A DNA stretch of 64,000 bases from Nomia melanderi (GCF_051020985.1 NW_027475133.1:992001-1056000), one strand, 5' to 3'; positions 35,257 through 49,300 are shown, counted from the first letter of the stretch. Notes: generated by a model not told the origin, from the sequence alone. A program made the numbers and translations.

Positions 35257-38200
35257 AAAACCACCGTCTCATGGGGCCGGACACTCAGGGTCAGGGAAAA
35301 ATCCAATATATATCTGGTGATATCTCGGGTGCTATTAGATATAGCGCAATAAACCAAAGTGAATTATATGCAGGAGGCCCTGGCGCATGAATCTGTGCAG
35401 CGGGAACGACCTCGGACCACCAGGGGCCGAAAAAACCACTGTCTCATGGGGCCGGATACTCAGGGTCAGGGGAAAATCCAATATAGATCTGGTGATATCT
35501 CGGGTGCTATTACAGATAGCGCAATAAATCAAAGTGCATTGTCTGTAGGAGGCCCTGGCGCACGAATCTGTGCAGCGGGAACGACCTCGGACCACCAGGG
35601 GCCGAGAAAACCACAGTCTCATGGGGCCGGACACTCAGGGTCAGGGCAAAATCCAATATATATCTGGTGATATCTCGGGTGCTATTGGAGATAGCGAAAT
35701 AAACCAAAGTGAATTATCTGCAGCAGGCCCTGGCGCATGAATCTGTGCAACGGGAACGACCTCGGACCACCAGGGGCCGAGAAAACCACAGTCTCATGGG
35801 GCCGGACACTCAGAGTCAGGGGAAAATCCAATATAGATCTGGTGATATCTCGGGTGCTATCACAGATAGCGCAATAAACCAAAGTGAATTATCTGCAGGA
35901 GGCCCTGGCGCATGAATCTGTGCAACGGGAACGTTCTCGGACCACCAGGGGCCGAGAAAACCACAGTCTCATGGGGCCGGACACTCAGGGTCAGGGGAAA
36001 ATCCAATATAGATCTGGTGATATCTCGGGTGCTATTACAGATAGCGCAATAAATCAAAGTGCATTACCTGTAGGAGGCCCTGGCGCATGAATCTGAGCAG
36101 CGGGAACGACCTCGGACCACCAGGGGCCGAGAAAACCACCGTCTCATGGGTCCGGACACTCAGGGTCAGGGAAAAATCCAATATATATCTGGTGATATCT
36201 CGGGTGCTATTAGAGATAGCGCAATAAACCAAAGTGAGTTATCTGCAGGAGGCCCTGGCGCCTGAAGCTGTGCAGCGGGAACGACCTCGGACCACCAGGG
36301 GCCGAGAAAACCACCGTCTCGATGGGGCCGGACACTCTGGGTCAGGGAAAAATCCAATATATATGTGGTGATATCTCGGGTGCTATTACAGATAACGCAA
36401 TAAATCAAAGTGCATTGTCGGTAGGAGGCCCTGGCGCATGAATCTGTGCAGCGGGGACGTCCTCGGACCGCCAGGGGCCGAGACAACGACCGTCTCATGG
36501 GGCCGGACACTCAGGGTCTGGGAAAAATGCTATATATATCTGGTGATATGTCGGGTGCTATTACAGATAGCGCAATAAATCAAAGTGCATTGTCTGGAGG
36601 AGGCCCTGGCGCATGTATCTGGGCAGCGGGAACGACCTCGAACCACCAGGGGCCGAGAAAACCACCGTCTCATGGGGCCGGACACTCAGGGTCAGGGGAA
36701 AATCCAATATATATCTGGTGATATCTCGGGTGCTATTAGATACAGCGCAATAAACCAAAGTGAATTATCTGCAGGAGGCCCTGGCGCATGAATCTGGGCA
36801 GCGGGAACGACCTCGGACCACCAGGGGCCGAGAAAACCACAGTCTAATGGGGCCGGACACTCAGGGTCAGGGGAAAATCCAATATATATCTGGTGATATC
36901 TCGGGTGCTATTAGAGATAGCGCAATAAACCAAAGTGAATTATCTGCAGGAGGCCCTGCCGCATGCATCTGTAAAGCGGGAACGACCTCGGAACACCAGG
37001 GGCCGAGAAAACCACCGTCTCATGGGGCAGGACACTCAGGGTCAGTGAAAAATCCAATATATATCTGCTGATATCTCGGGTGCTGTTACAGATAGCGCAA
37101 TAAATCAAAGTGCATTGTCTGTAGGAGACCCTGGCGCATGAACCTGTGCAGCGGGAACGTTCTCGGACCTCCAGGGACCGAGAAAACCACAGTCTCATGG
37201 TGCCGGACACTCAAGGTCAGGGGAAAATCCAATATATATGTGGTGATATCTCGGGTGCTATTACAGATAGCGCAATAAATCAAAGTGCATTGTCTGTAGG
37301 CGACCCTGGCGCATGAACCTGTCCAGCGGGAACGACCTCGGACCACCAGGGGCCGAGAAAACCACCGTCTCATGGGGCCGGACACTCTGGGTCAGCGAAA
37401 AATCCAATATATATCTGGTGATATCTCGGGTGCTATTACAGATAGCGCAATAAATCAAAGTGCATTGTCTGTAGGAGGCCCTGGCGCATGACTCTGTGCA
37501 GCGGGAACGACCTCGGACCACCAGGGGCCGAGAAAACTACAGTCTCATGCGGCCGGACACTCAGGGTCTGGGGAAAATCCAATACATATCTGGTGATATC
37601 TCGGGTCCTATTACAGATAGCGAAATAAATCAAAGTGCATTGTCTGTAGGAGGCCCTGGCGCATGAATCTGTGCAGCGGGAACGACCTCGGACCACCAGG
37701 GGCCGAGGAAACCACAGTCTCATGGGGCCGGACACTCAGGGTCAGGGAAAAATCCAATATATATCTGGTGATATCTTGGGTGCTATTAGATATAGCGCAA
37801 TAAACCAAAGTGAATTATCTGCAGGAGGCCCTGGCGCATGAATCTGTGCAACGGGAACGACCTCGGACCACCAGGGGCCGAAAAATCCACAGTCTCATGG
37901 GGCCGGACACTCAGGATCAGGGAAAAATCCAATATATATCTGGTGATATCTTGGGTGCTATTAGAGATAGCGTAATAAACCAAAGTGAATTATCTGCAGG
38001 AGGCCCTGGCGCAAGAATCTGTGCAGCGGGAACGACCTCGGACCACCAGGGGCCGAGACAACAACCGTCTCATGGGGCCGGACACTCAGGGTCAGGGAAA
38101 AATCCAATATATATCTGGTGATATCTCGGGTTATATTACAGATAGCACAATAAATCAAAGTGCATTGTCTGTAGGAGGCCCTGGCGCATGAATCTGTGCA

Positions 38201-38460
38201 GAGGGAACGATTTCGGACCACCAGGGGCCGAGACAACAACCGTCTCATGGGGCCGGACACTCAGGGTCAGGGAAAAATCCAATATATATCTGGTGATATC
38301 TCGGGTTATATTACAGATAGCACAATAAATCAAAGTGCATTGTCTGTAGGAGGCCCTGGCGCATGAATCTGTGCAGAGGGAACGACCTCGGACCACCAGG
38401 GGCCGAGAAAACCACCGTCTCATGGGTCCGGACACTCAAGGTCATGTGAAAATCCAGCAT

Positions 38461-39445
38461 ATATCTGGTGATATCTCGGGTGCTATTACAGATAGCGCAA
38501 TAAACCAAAGTGCATTGTCTGTAGGAGGCCCTGGCGCATGAATCCGGGCAGCGGGAACGACCAACGACCACCAGGGGCCGAGAAAACCACCGACTCACGG
38601 GCTCGGACACTCAGGGTCAGGGGAAAATCCAATATATATCTGGTGATATCTCGGGTGCTATTAGAGGTAGCGCAATAAACCAAAGTGAATTATCTGCAGG
38701 AGGCCCTGGCGCATGCATCTGTGCAGCGGGAACGACCTCGGAACACCAGGGGCCAAGAAAACCACCGTCTCATGGCGCCGGACACTCAGGGTCAGGGAAA
38801 AATCCAATATATATCTGGTGATATCTCGGGTGCTATTACAGATAGCGCAATAAATCAAAGTGCATTGTCTGTAGGAGGCCCAGGCGAATGAATCTGTGCA
38901 GCGGGAAGGACCTCGGACCACCAGTGGCCGAGAAAATTACAGATATTCGGAATCCGTCACCCAAGATCATGTAAAAATCCAGCAAATATCTGGTGATATC
39001 TCGGGTGCTATTACAGATAGCGCAATAAACCGAAGTGCATTGTCTGTAGGAGGGCCTGGCGCATGAATCCGGGCAGCGGGAACGACCAACGACCACCAGG
39101 GGCCGAGAAAACCACCGACTCACGGGCTCGGACACTCAGGGTCAGGGGAAAATCCTATATATATCTGGTGATATCTCGGGTGCTATTAGAGGTAGCGCAA
39201 TAAACCAAAGTGAATTATCTGGAGGAGGCCCTGGCGCATGCATCTGTGCAGCGGGAACGACCTCGGAACACCAGGGGCCAAGAAAACCACCGTCTCATGG
39301 CGCCGGACACTCAGGGTCAGGGAAAAATCCAATATATATCTGGTGATATCTCGGGTGCTATTACAGATAGCGCAATAAATCAAAGTGCATTGTCTGTAGG
39401 AGGCCCAGGCGAATGAATCTGTGCAGCGGGAAGGACCTCGGACCA
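38461..39445. repeat. 3-monomer higher-order repeat (525 bp), two tandem copies
   Basis: About 38461-38920 repeats at 38986-39445. Both copies share 'gaatccgggcagcgggaa' followed by 'cgaccaacgacc', 'gactcacgggctcgg', 'tagaggtagcgc' and 'gcgggaaggacc'. The first copy ends in a class-B unit (about 38937), while the second goes into class A. The marker monomer recurs at about 40811. Confidence 0.92.
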
Positions 39446-39929
39446 CCAGGGGCCGAGAAAATCACCGTCTCATGGAGCCGTACACTCAGTGTCAGGGAAA
39501 AATCCAATATATATCTGGTGATATCTCGGGTGCTATTACAGATAGCGCAATAAATCAAAGTGCATTGTCTGTAGGAGGCCCAGGCGAATGAATCTGTGCA
39601 GCGGGAACGACCTCGGATCACCAGGGTCCGAGAAAACTACCGTCTCATGGGTCCGGACACTCAAGGTCATGTGAAAATCCAGCATATATCTGGTGATATC
39701 TCGGGTGCTATTACAGATAGCGCAATAAACCAAAGTGCATTGTCTGTAGGAGGCCCTTGCGAATGAATCTGTACCGCAGGAACGACCTCGGACCACCAGT
39801 GGCCGAGAAAATTACAGATATTCGGAATCCGTGACCCAAGGTCATGTAAAAATCCTGCAAATATCTGGTGATATCTCGGGTTCTATTAGAGATGGCGCAA
39901 TAAACCAAAGTGCATTGTCTGTAGGAGGC
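39446..39929. repeat. Ordinary and class-B monomers between duplications
   Basis: These are class A units followed by a class-B unit at about 39812 that is slightly decayed ('ccgtgacccaagg', 'aatcctgcaaatatc'). No other element was seen. Confidence 0.82.
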
Positions 39930-42900
39930 CCTGGCGCATGAATCTGGGCAGCGGTATCCACCTCGGATCACCAGGGCCCGAGAAAAACACCGACTCATAG
40001 GGCCGAGCACTCAGGGTCAGGGAAAGATCCAATATATATCTGGTGATATCTCGGGTGCTATTAGAGATGGCGCAATAAACCAAAGTGAATTATCTGCAGG
40101 AGGCACTGGCGCATGCATCTGTGCAGCGGGAACGACCTCGGACCACCAGGGGCCGAGAAAACCACCGTCACATGGGGCCGGACATTCAGGGTCAGGGGAA
40201 AATCTAATATATATCTGGTGATATCTCGGGTGCTATTAGAGATACCGCAATAAACCAAAGTGAATTATCTGCAGGAGGCCCTGGCGCATGAATCTGTGCA
40301 GCGGGAACGACCTCGGATCACCAGGGTCCGAGAAAACCACCGTCTTATGGGGCCGGACACTCAGGGTCGGGGAAAAATCCAATATATATCTGGTGATATC
40401 TCGGGTGCTATTACAGATAGCGCAATAAACCAAAGTGAATTATCTGCTGGAAGCCCTGGCGCATGAATCTGTGCAGCTGGAACGACCTCGCACCACCAGG
40501 GGCCGAGAAAACCACCGTCTCATGGGGCCGGACACTCAGGGTCAGGGGAAAATCCAATATATATCTGGTGATATCTCGGGTGCTATTACAGATAGCGCAA
40601 TAAACCAAAGTGCATTGTCTGTAGGAGGCCCAGGCGAATGAATCTGTGCAGCGGGAACGACCTCGGACCACCAAGGGCCGAGAAAATTACAGATATTCGG
40701 AATCCGTCACCCAAGGTCATGTAAAAATCCAGCATATATCTGGTGATATCTCGGGTGCCATTACAGATAGCCTAATAACCCAAAGTGCATTGTCTGTAGG
40801 AGGCCCTGGTGCATGAATCCGGGCAGCGGGAACGACCAACGACCACCAGGGGCCGAGAAAACCACCGACTCACGGGCTCGGACACTCAGGGTCAGGGGAA
40901 AATCCTATATATATCTGGTGATATCTCGGGTGCTATTAGAGGTAGCGCAATAAACCAAAGTGAATTATCTGCAGGAGGCCCTGGCGCATGCATCTGTGCA
41001 GCGGGAAGGACCTCGGACCACCAGGGGCCGAGAAAACCACCGTCTCATGGGGCCGGACACTCAGGGTCAGGGAAAAATCAAATATATATCTGGTGAAATC
41101 ACGGGTGCTATTAGAGATAGCGCAATAAATCAAAGTGCATTGTCTGTAGGAGGCCCTGGCGCATGCATCTGTGCAGCGGGAACGACCTCGGACCACCAGG
41201 GGACGAGAAAACCACCATCTCATGCGGCCGGACACTCAGGGTCAGGGAAAAATCAAATATATATATGGTGATATTTCGGGTGCTATTACAGAGAGCGCAA
41301 TAAATCAAAGTGCATTGTCTGTAGGAGGCCCTGGCGCATGCATCTGTGTAGCGGGAACGACCTCGGACCACCAGGGGACGAGAAAACCACCATCTCATGG
41401 GGCCGGACACTCAGGGTCAGGGAAAAATCAAATATACATCTGGTGATATTTCGGGTGCTATTACAGATAGCGCAATAAATCAAAGTGCATTGTCTGCAGG
41501 AGGCCCTTGCGAATGAATCTGTGCAGCGGGAACGACCTCGGATCAACAGGGGCCGATAAAACCACCGACACATGGGGCCGGACACCCAGGGTCAGGGAAA
41601 AATCCAATATAAATCTGGTGATATCTCGGGTGCTATTAGAGATAGCGCAATAAACCAAAGTGAATTATCTGCAGCAGGCCCTGGTGCATGAATCTGTGCA
41701 GCGGGAACGACCTCGGACCACCAGGGGCCGAGAAAATCACCGTCTCATGGGGCCGGACATTCAGGGTCAGGGGTAAATCCAATATATATCTGGTGATATC
41801 TCAGGTGCTATTAGAGATAGCGCAATAAACCAAAGTGAATTATCTGCAGGAGGCCCTGGCGCATGAATCTGTGCAGCGGGAACGACCTCGGACCACCGGG
41901 GGCCGAGAAGACCTCCGTGTCATGGGGCCGGACACTCAGGGTCAGGGAAAAATCCAATATATATCTGGTGATATCTCGGGTGCTATTAGAGATGGCGCAA
42001 TAAACCAAAGTGAATTATCTGCAGGAAGCCCTGGCGCATGAATCTGTGCAGCTGGAACGACCTCGCACCACCAGGGGCCGAGAAAACCACCGTCTCATGG
42101 GGCCGGACACTCAGGGTCAGGGGAAAATCCAATATATATCTGGTGATATCTCGGGTGCTATTACAGATAGCGCAATAAACCAAAGTGCATTGTCTGTAGG
42201 AGGCCCAGGCGAATGAATCTGTGCAGCGGGAACGACCTCGGACCACCAAGGGCCGAGAAAATTACAGATATTCGGAATCCGTCACCCAAGGTCATGTAAA
42301 AATCCAGCATATATCTGGTGATATCTCGGGTGCTATTACAGATAGCCTAATAACCCAAAGTGCGTTGTCTGTAGGAGGCCCTGGCGCATGAATCTGGGCA
42401 GCGGTATCTACCTCGGATCACCAGGGCCCGAGAAAAACACCGACTCATAGGGCCGAGCACTCAGGGTCAGGGAAAGATCCAATATATATCTGGTGATATC
42501 TCGGGTGCGATTAGAGATGGCGCAATAAACCAAAGTGAATTATCTGCAGGAGGCCCTGGCGCATGCATCTGTGCAGCGGGAACGACCTCGGACCACCAGG
42601 GGCCGAGAAAACCACCGTCACATGGGGCCGGACATTCAGGGTCAGGGGAAAATCTAATATATATCTGGTGATATCTCGGGTGCTATTAGAGATACCGCAA
42701 TAAACCAAAGTGAATTATCTGCAGGAGGCCCTGGCGCATGAATCTGTGCAGCGGGAACGACCTCGGATCACCAGGGTCCGAGAAAACCACCGTCTTATGG
42801 GGCCGGACACTCAGGGTCGGGGAAAAATCCAATATATATCTGGTGATATCTCGGGTGCTATTACAGATAAGGCAATAAACCAAAGTGAATTATCTGCAGG

Positions 42901-43265
42901 AAGCCCTGGCGCATGAATCTGTGCAGCTGGAACGACCTCGCACCACCAGGGGCCGAGAAAACCACCGTCTCATGGGGCCGGACACTCAGGGTCAGGGGAA
43001 AATCCAATATATATCTGGTGATATCTCGGGTGCTATTACAGATAGCGCAATAAACCAAAGTGCATTGTCTGTAGGAGGCCCAGGCGAATGAATCTGTGCA
43101 GCGGGAACGACCTCGGACCACCAAGGGCCGAGAAAATTACAGATATTCGGAATCCGTCACCCAAGGTCATGTAAAAATCCAGCATATATCTGGTGATATC
43201 TCGGGTCCTATTACAGATAGCCTAATAACCCAAAGTGCATTGTCTGTAGGAGGCCCTGGCGCATG
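39930..43265. repeat. 14-monomer spaced duplication (2,450 bp)
   Basis: About 39930-40790 recurs at 42380-43240, marked by 'gcggtatc', 'ccagggcccgagaaaaac', 'gactcatagggccgagc', 'aatctaatatatatc', 'gctggaacgacctcgc' and class B. A sub-block, 40440-40800, also recurs at 42015-42375 (1,575 bp, 9 units). The middle (40800-42000) holds monomers with 'aaaaatcaaatatat' and 'gaaatcacggg'. Confidence 0.9.
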
Positions 43266-43285
43266 AATCTGGGCAGCGGGAACGA

Positions 43286-46200
43286 CCTCGGACCACCAGT
43301 GGCCGAGAAAATTACAGATATTCGGAATCCGTCACCCAAGGTCATGTAAAAATCCAACAAATATCTGGTGATATCTTGGGTGCTATTAGAGATAGCGCAA
43401 AAAACCAAAGTGCATTGTCTGTAGGAGGCCCAAGCGCATGAATCTGGGCAGCGGGAACGACCTCGGACCACCAGGGGCCGAGAAAATAACCGTCTCATGG
43501 AGCCGGACACTCAGGGTCGGGGAGAAATCCAATATATATCTGGTGATATCTCGGGTGCTATTACAGATAGCGCAATAAATCAAAGTGCATTGTCTGTAGG
43601 AGGCCCAGGCGAATGAATCTGTGCAGCGGGAACGACCTCGGACCACCAGGGGCCGAGAAAACCACCGTCTCATGGGTCCGGACACTCAGGGTCAGGGAAA
43701 AATCCAATATATATCTGGTGATATCTCGGGTACTATTAGAGATAGCGCAATAAATCAAAGTGCATTGTCTGTAGGAGGCCCTGGCGCATGAATCTGGCCA
43801 GCGGGAACGACCTCGGACCACCAGGGACCGAGAAAACCACAGTCTCATGGGCCCGGATACTCAGGGTCAGGGGAAAATCCAATATATATCTGGTGATATC
43901 TCGGGTGCTATTACAGGTAGCGCAATAAATTAAAGTGCATTGTCTGTAGGAGGCTCTGGCGCATGAATCTGGTCAGCGGGAACGACCTCGGACAACCAGG
44001 GGCCGAGAAAACCACAGTCTCATGTGGCCGGAGACTCAGGGTCAGGGAAAAATCCAATATATATCTGGTGATATCTCGGGTGCTATTACAGATAGCGCAA
44101 TAAAGCAAAGTGCATTGTCTGTAGGAGGCCCTGGCGCATGAATCTGTGCAGCTCGAACAACTTCGGACCACCAGGGGCCGAGAAAACCACCGTCTCATGG
44201 GGCCGGACACTCAGGGTCAGGGGAAAATCCAATATATATCTGGTGATATCTCGGGTGCTATTAGAGATAGCGCAATAAACCGAAGTGAATTATCTGCAGG
44301 AGGCCCTCGCGCATGCATCTGTGTAGCGGGAACGACCTCCGACCACCAGGGGCCGAGTAAACCAACGTCTCATGGGGCCGGACACTCAGGGTCAGGGGAA
44401 AATCCAATATATATCTGGTGATATCTCGGGTGCTATTAGAGATAGCGCAATAAACCAAAGTGAATTATCTGCAGGAGGCCCTGGCGCATGAATCTGTGCA
44501 GCGGGAACGACCTCGGGCCACCGGGGGCCAAGAAGACCACCGTCTCATGGGGCCGGACACTCAGGGTCAGGGAAAAATCCAATATATATCTGGTGATATC
44601 TCGGGTGCTATTAGAGATGGCGCAATAAACCAAAGTTAGTTATCTGCAGGAGGCCCTGCCGCATGCATCTGTGGAGCGGGAACGACCTCGGACCACCAGG
44701 GGCCGAGAAAACCACCGTCTCATGGGGCCGGACACTCAGGGTCAGGGAAAAATCAAATATATATCTGGTGAAATCACGGGTGCTATTAGAGATAGCGCAA
44801 TAAATCAAAGTGCATTGTCTGTAGGAGGCTCTGGCGCATGCATCTGTGCAGCGGGAACGACCTCGGACCACCAGTAGCCGAGAAAATTACAGATATTCGG
44901 AATCCGTCACCCAAGGTCATGTAAAAATCCAGCAAATATCTGGTGATATCTTGGGTGCTATTAGAGATAGCGCAAAAAACCAAAGTGCATTGTCTGTAGG
45001 AGGCCCAAGCGCATGAATCTGGGCAGCGGGAACGACCTCGGACCACCAGGGGCCGAGAAAATAACCGTCTCATGGAGCCGGACACTCAGGGTCGGGGAGA
45101 AATCCAATATATATCTGGTGATATCTCGGGTGCTATTACAGATAGCGCAATAAATCAAAGTGCATTGTCTGTAGGAGGCCCAGGCGAATGAATCTGTGCA
45201 GCGGGAACGACCTCGGACCACCAGGGGCCGAGAAAACCACCGTCTCATGGCGCCGGACACTCAGGGTCAGGGAAAAATCCAATATATATCTGGTGATATC
45301 TCGGGTGCTATTAGAGATAGCGCAATAAATCAAAGTGCATTGTCTGTAGGAGGCCCAGGCGCATGAATCTGGCCAGCGGGAACGACCTCGGACCACCTGG
45401 GGCCCAGAAAACCACAGTCTCATGGGGCCGGACACTCAGGGTCAGGGGAAAACCCAATATATATCTGGTGATATCTCGGGTGCTATTACAGATAGCGCAA
45501 TAAATCAAAGTGCATTGTCTGTAGGAGGCCCTGGCGCATGAATCTGGCCAGCGGGAACGACCTCGGACCACCAGGGACCGAGAAAACCACAGTCTCATGG
45601 GCCCGGATACTCAGGGTCAGGGGAAAATCCAATATATATCTGGTGATATCTCGGGTGCTATTACAGATAGCGCAATAAATCAAAGTGCATTGTCTGTAGG
45701 AGGCCCTGGCGCATGAATCTGGTCAGCGGGAACGACCTCGGACAACCAGGGGCCGAGAAAACCACAGTCTCATGGGGCCGGAGACTCAGGGTCAGGGAAA
45801 AATCCAATATATATCTGGTGATATCTCGGGTGCTATTACAGATAGCGCAATAAATCAAAGTGCATTGTCTGTAGGAGGCCCTGGCGCATGAATCGGTGCA
45901 GCTCGAACAACCTCGGACCACCAGGGGCCGAGAAAACCACCGTCTCATGGGGCCGGACACTCAGTGTCAGGGGAAAATCCAATATATATCTGGTGATATC
46001 TCGGGTGCTATTAGAGATAGCGCAATAAAACGAAGTGAATTATCTGCAGGAGGCCCTGGCGCATGCATCTGTGTAGCGGGAACGACCTCCGACCACCAGG
46101 GGCCGAGTAAACCAACGTCTCATGGGGCCGGACACTCAGGGTCAGGGGAAAATCCAATATATATCTGGTGATATCTCGGGTGCTATTAGAGATAGCGCAA

Positions 46201-46300
46201 TAAACCAAAGTGAATTATCTGCAGGAGGCCCTGGCGCATGTATCTGTGCAGCGGGAACGACCTCGGGCCACCGGGGGCCGAGAAGACCACCGTCTCATGG
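43286..46300. repeat. 9/10-monomer higher-order repeat, two copies
   Basis: About 43301-43720 recurs at 44876-45295 (1,575 bp) and about 43740-44550 at 45490-46300 (1,750 bp), so the second copy gained one monomer near 45300-45480. Markers are 'gcccaagcgcatg', 'gtcggggagaaatcc', 'catgggcccggatactc', 'gcagctcgaacaac' and 'cgggccaccgggggcc'. Confidence 0.9.
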
Positions 46301-49300
46301 GGCCGGACACTCAGGGTCGGGGAAAAATCAAATATATATCTGGTGATATCTCGGGTGCTATTATAGATAGCGCAATAAACCAAAGTGAGTTATCTGTAGG
46401 AGGCCCTGGCGCATGAATCTGTGCAGCGGGAACTACCTCGGACCACCAGGGGCTGAGAAAACCACCGTCCCGAGGGGCCGGACACTTAGGGTCAGGGAAA
46501 AATCCCATATATATCTGGTGATATCTTGGGTGCTGTTAGAGATAGCGCAATAAACCAAAGTGAATTATCTGCAGGAAGCCCTGGCGCATGATTCTGTGCA
46601 GCGGGAACGACCTCGGACCACCAGGGGCCGAGAAAATCACCGTCTCATGGGGCCGGACTGTAAGGGTCAGGGAAAAATCCAATATATATGTGGTGAAATC
46701 TCGGGTGCTATTACAGATAGCGCAATAAATCAAAGTGCATTGTCTGTAGGAGGCCCTGTCGCATGAATCTGTGCAGCGGGAACCACCTCGGACCACCAGG
46801 GGCCGAGAAAACTACAGTCTCATGCGGCCGGACACTCAGGGTCTGGGGAAAATCCAATATATATCTGGTGATATCTCGGGTCCTATTACAGATAGGGAAA
46901 TAAATCAAAGTGAATTATCTGCAGGAGTCCCTGGCGCATGAATCTGTGCAGCGGGAACGACCTCGGTCCACCAGGGGCCGAGAAAACCACCGTCTCATGG
47001 GGCTGGACACTCAGGGTGAGGGATATATCCAATATATATCTGGTGATATCTCGGGTGCTATTACAGATAGCGCAATAAATCAAAGTGCATTGTCTGTGGA
47101 GGCCCTGGCGCATGAATCTGTGCAGCGGGAACGACCTCGGACCACCAGGGGCCGAGAAAACTACAGTCTCATGCGGCCGGACACTCAGGGTCTGGGGAAA
47201 ATCCAATATATATCTGGTGATATCTCGGTTCCTATTACAGATAGCGAAATAAATCAAAGTGCATTGTCTGTAGGAGGTCCTGGCGCATGAATCTGTGCAG
47301 CGGGAACGACCTCGGACCACCATGGGCCGAGAAAACCACCGTCTCATGGGGCCGGACATTCAGGGTCAGGGGAAAATCCAATATATATCTGGTGATATCT
47401 CGGAAGCTATTAGAGATAGCGCAAGAAACCAAGTGAGTTATCTGCAGGAGGCCCTGGCGCCTGAATCTGTGCAGCGGGAACGACCTCGGACCACCAGGGG
47501 CCGAAAAAACCACTGTCGCATGGGGCCGGATACTCAGGGTCAGGGGAAAAGCCAATATATATCTGGTGATATCTCGGGTGCTATTAGTGATAGCGCAATA
47601 AACCAAAGTGATTTGTCTCCAAGAGGCCCTGGTGCATGAATCTGTGCAGCGGGAACGACCTCGGATCACCAGGGGCCGAGAAAACCACCATCTCATGGGG
47701 CCGGACACTCAGGGTCACGGGAAAATCCAATATATATCTGGTGATATCTCGGGTGCTATTAGTGATAGCGCAATAAACCAAAGGGAATTATCTGCAGGAG
47801 GCCCTGACGCATGAATCTGTGGAACGGGAACGACCTCGGACCACCAGGGGCCGAGAAAACCACAGTCTCATGGGGCCGGACACTCAGGGTCAGGGGAAAA
47901 TCCAATATATATCTGGTGATATCTCGGGTGCTATTACAGATAGCGCAATAAATCAATCGCATTGTCTGTAGGAGGCACTGGCGCATGAATCTGTGCAGCG
48001 GGAACGACCTCGGACCACCAGGGGCCGAGACATGCACCGTCTCATGGGGCCGGACACTCAGGGTCAGGGAAAAATCCAATATATATCTGGTGATATATCG
48101 GGTGCTATTACAGATAGCGCAATAAATCAAAGCGTATTGTCTGGAGGAGGCCCTGGCGCATGAATCTGGGAAGCGGGAACGACCTCGGACCACCAGGGGC
48201 CGAGACAACCACCGTCTCATGGGGCCGGACACTCAGAGTCAGGGGAAAATCCAATATATATCAGGTGATATCTCGGGTGCTATTAGAGATAGCGCAATAA
48301 GCCAAAGGGTCTTATCTGCCGGAGGCCCTGGCGCATGCATCTGTGCAGCGGGAACGGCCTAGGACCACCAGGGGCCGAGAAAACCACCGTCTCATGGGGC
48401 CGGACACTCAGGGTAAGGGAAAAATCCAATATATATCTGGTGATATCTCGGGTGCTATTAGAGATAGCGCAATAAACGAAAGTGAATTATCTGCAGGAGG
48501 CCCTGGCGCATGAATCTGTGCAGCGGGAACGACCTCGGACCACCGGGAGCCGAGAAAACCACCGTCCCATGGGGCCGGACACTCAGGGTCAGGGAAAAAT
48601 CCAATATATATCTGGTGATATCTTGGATGCTATTACAGATAGCGCAATAAATCAAAGTGCGTTGTCTGTAGGAGGCCCTGGGGCATGAATCTGTGCAGCG
48701 GGAACGACCTCGGAACACTAGGGGCCGAGAAAACCACAGTCTCATGGGGCCGGACACTCAGGGTCAGGGGAAAATCCAATATATATCTGGTGATATCTCG
48801 GGTGCTATTACGGATAGCGCAATAAATCAAAGTGCATTGTCTGTAGGAGGCACTGGCGAATGAATCTGTGCAGCAGGAACGACCTCGGACCACCAGTGGC
48901 CGAGAAAATTACAGATATTCGGAATCCGTCACCCAAGGTCATGTAAAAATCCAGCATATATCTGGTGATATCTCGGGTGCTATTAGAGATAGCGCGATAA
49001 ATCAAAGTGAATTATCTGCAGGAGGCCCTGGCGCATGAATGTGTGCAGCGGGAACGACCTCGGACCACCAGGGGCCGAGAAAACCACAGTCTCATGGGGC
49101 CGGACACTCAGGGTCAGGGAAAAATCCAATATATATCTTGTGATATCTCGGGTGCTATTACAGATAGCGCAATAAATCAAAGTGCGTTGTCTGTAGGACG
49201 CTCTGGCGCATGAATCTGTGCAGCGGGAACGACCTCGGACCACTAGGTGCCGAGAAAACCACAGTCTCATGGGGCCGGACACTCAGGGTCAGTGGAAAAT

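Larger units (their letters stand above)
35141..35315 (+). repeat. Monomer identical to the consensus (reference unit)
   Basis: This single monomer matches the consensus I derived by eye at all 175 positions, so it is a convenient reference. It holds GATATC (EcoRV) at 35144-35149, AATAAA at 35173-35178, a GT-rich stretch at 35184-35199, a dyad with CTCGG at 35236-35240 and CCGAG at 35252-35256, and a CTCF-core-like CCACCAGGGG at 35242-35251. Neither strand contains TTCG, so the CENP-B box core cannot be present. All three plus-strand frames across consecutive monomers meet stops, including the TAA inside AATAAA. Confidence 0.95.
33285..38460. repeat. Canonical array segment with scattered partial duplications
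   Basis: About 34240-34660 matches 36516-36936 at offset 2,276 bp (13 units plus the insertion at 36321), marked by 'aaatgctatatata', 'gatatgtcggg', 'gtctggaggagg' and 'tagatacagcgc'. About 36166-36510 matches 30917-31261 at offset 5,249 bp. No class-B monomer is present. The right end (38100-38330) has two adjacent monomers with 'ttatattacagatagcac'. Confidence 0.87.
38937..44930 (+). repeat. Class-B monomer cluster (seven variant blocks)
   Basis: Blocks lie at about 38937, 39812, 40687, 42262, 43137, 43312 and 44887, the densest set in the window. Those at 40687, 42262 and 43137 are each followed by the head variant 'cctaataacccaaagtg', a linkage also seen after the blocks at 7441 and 8141. 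Confidence 0.92.

Noticed and set aside
46886..47359. 157-codon minus-strand frame, the longest kind apart from two similar
   Set aside because: It arises from a one-base deletion at 47098 making a 174-bp monomer, which joins two ordinary chance frames. The same holds at 47235, 47759 and 55458.
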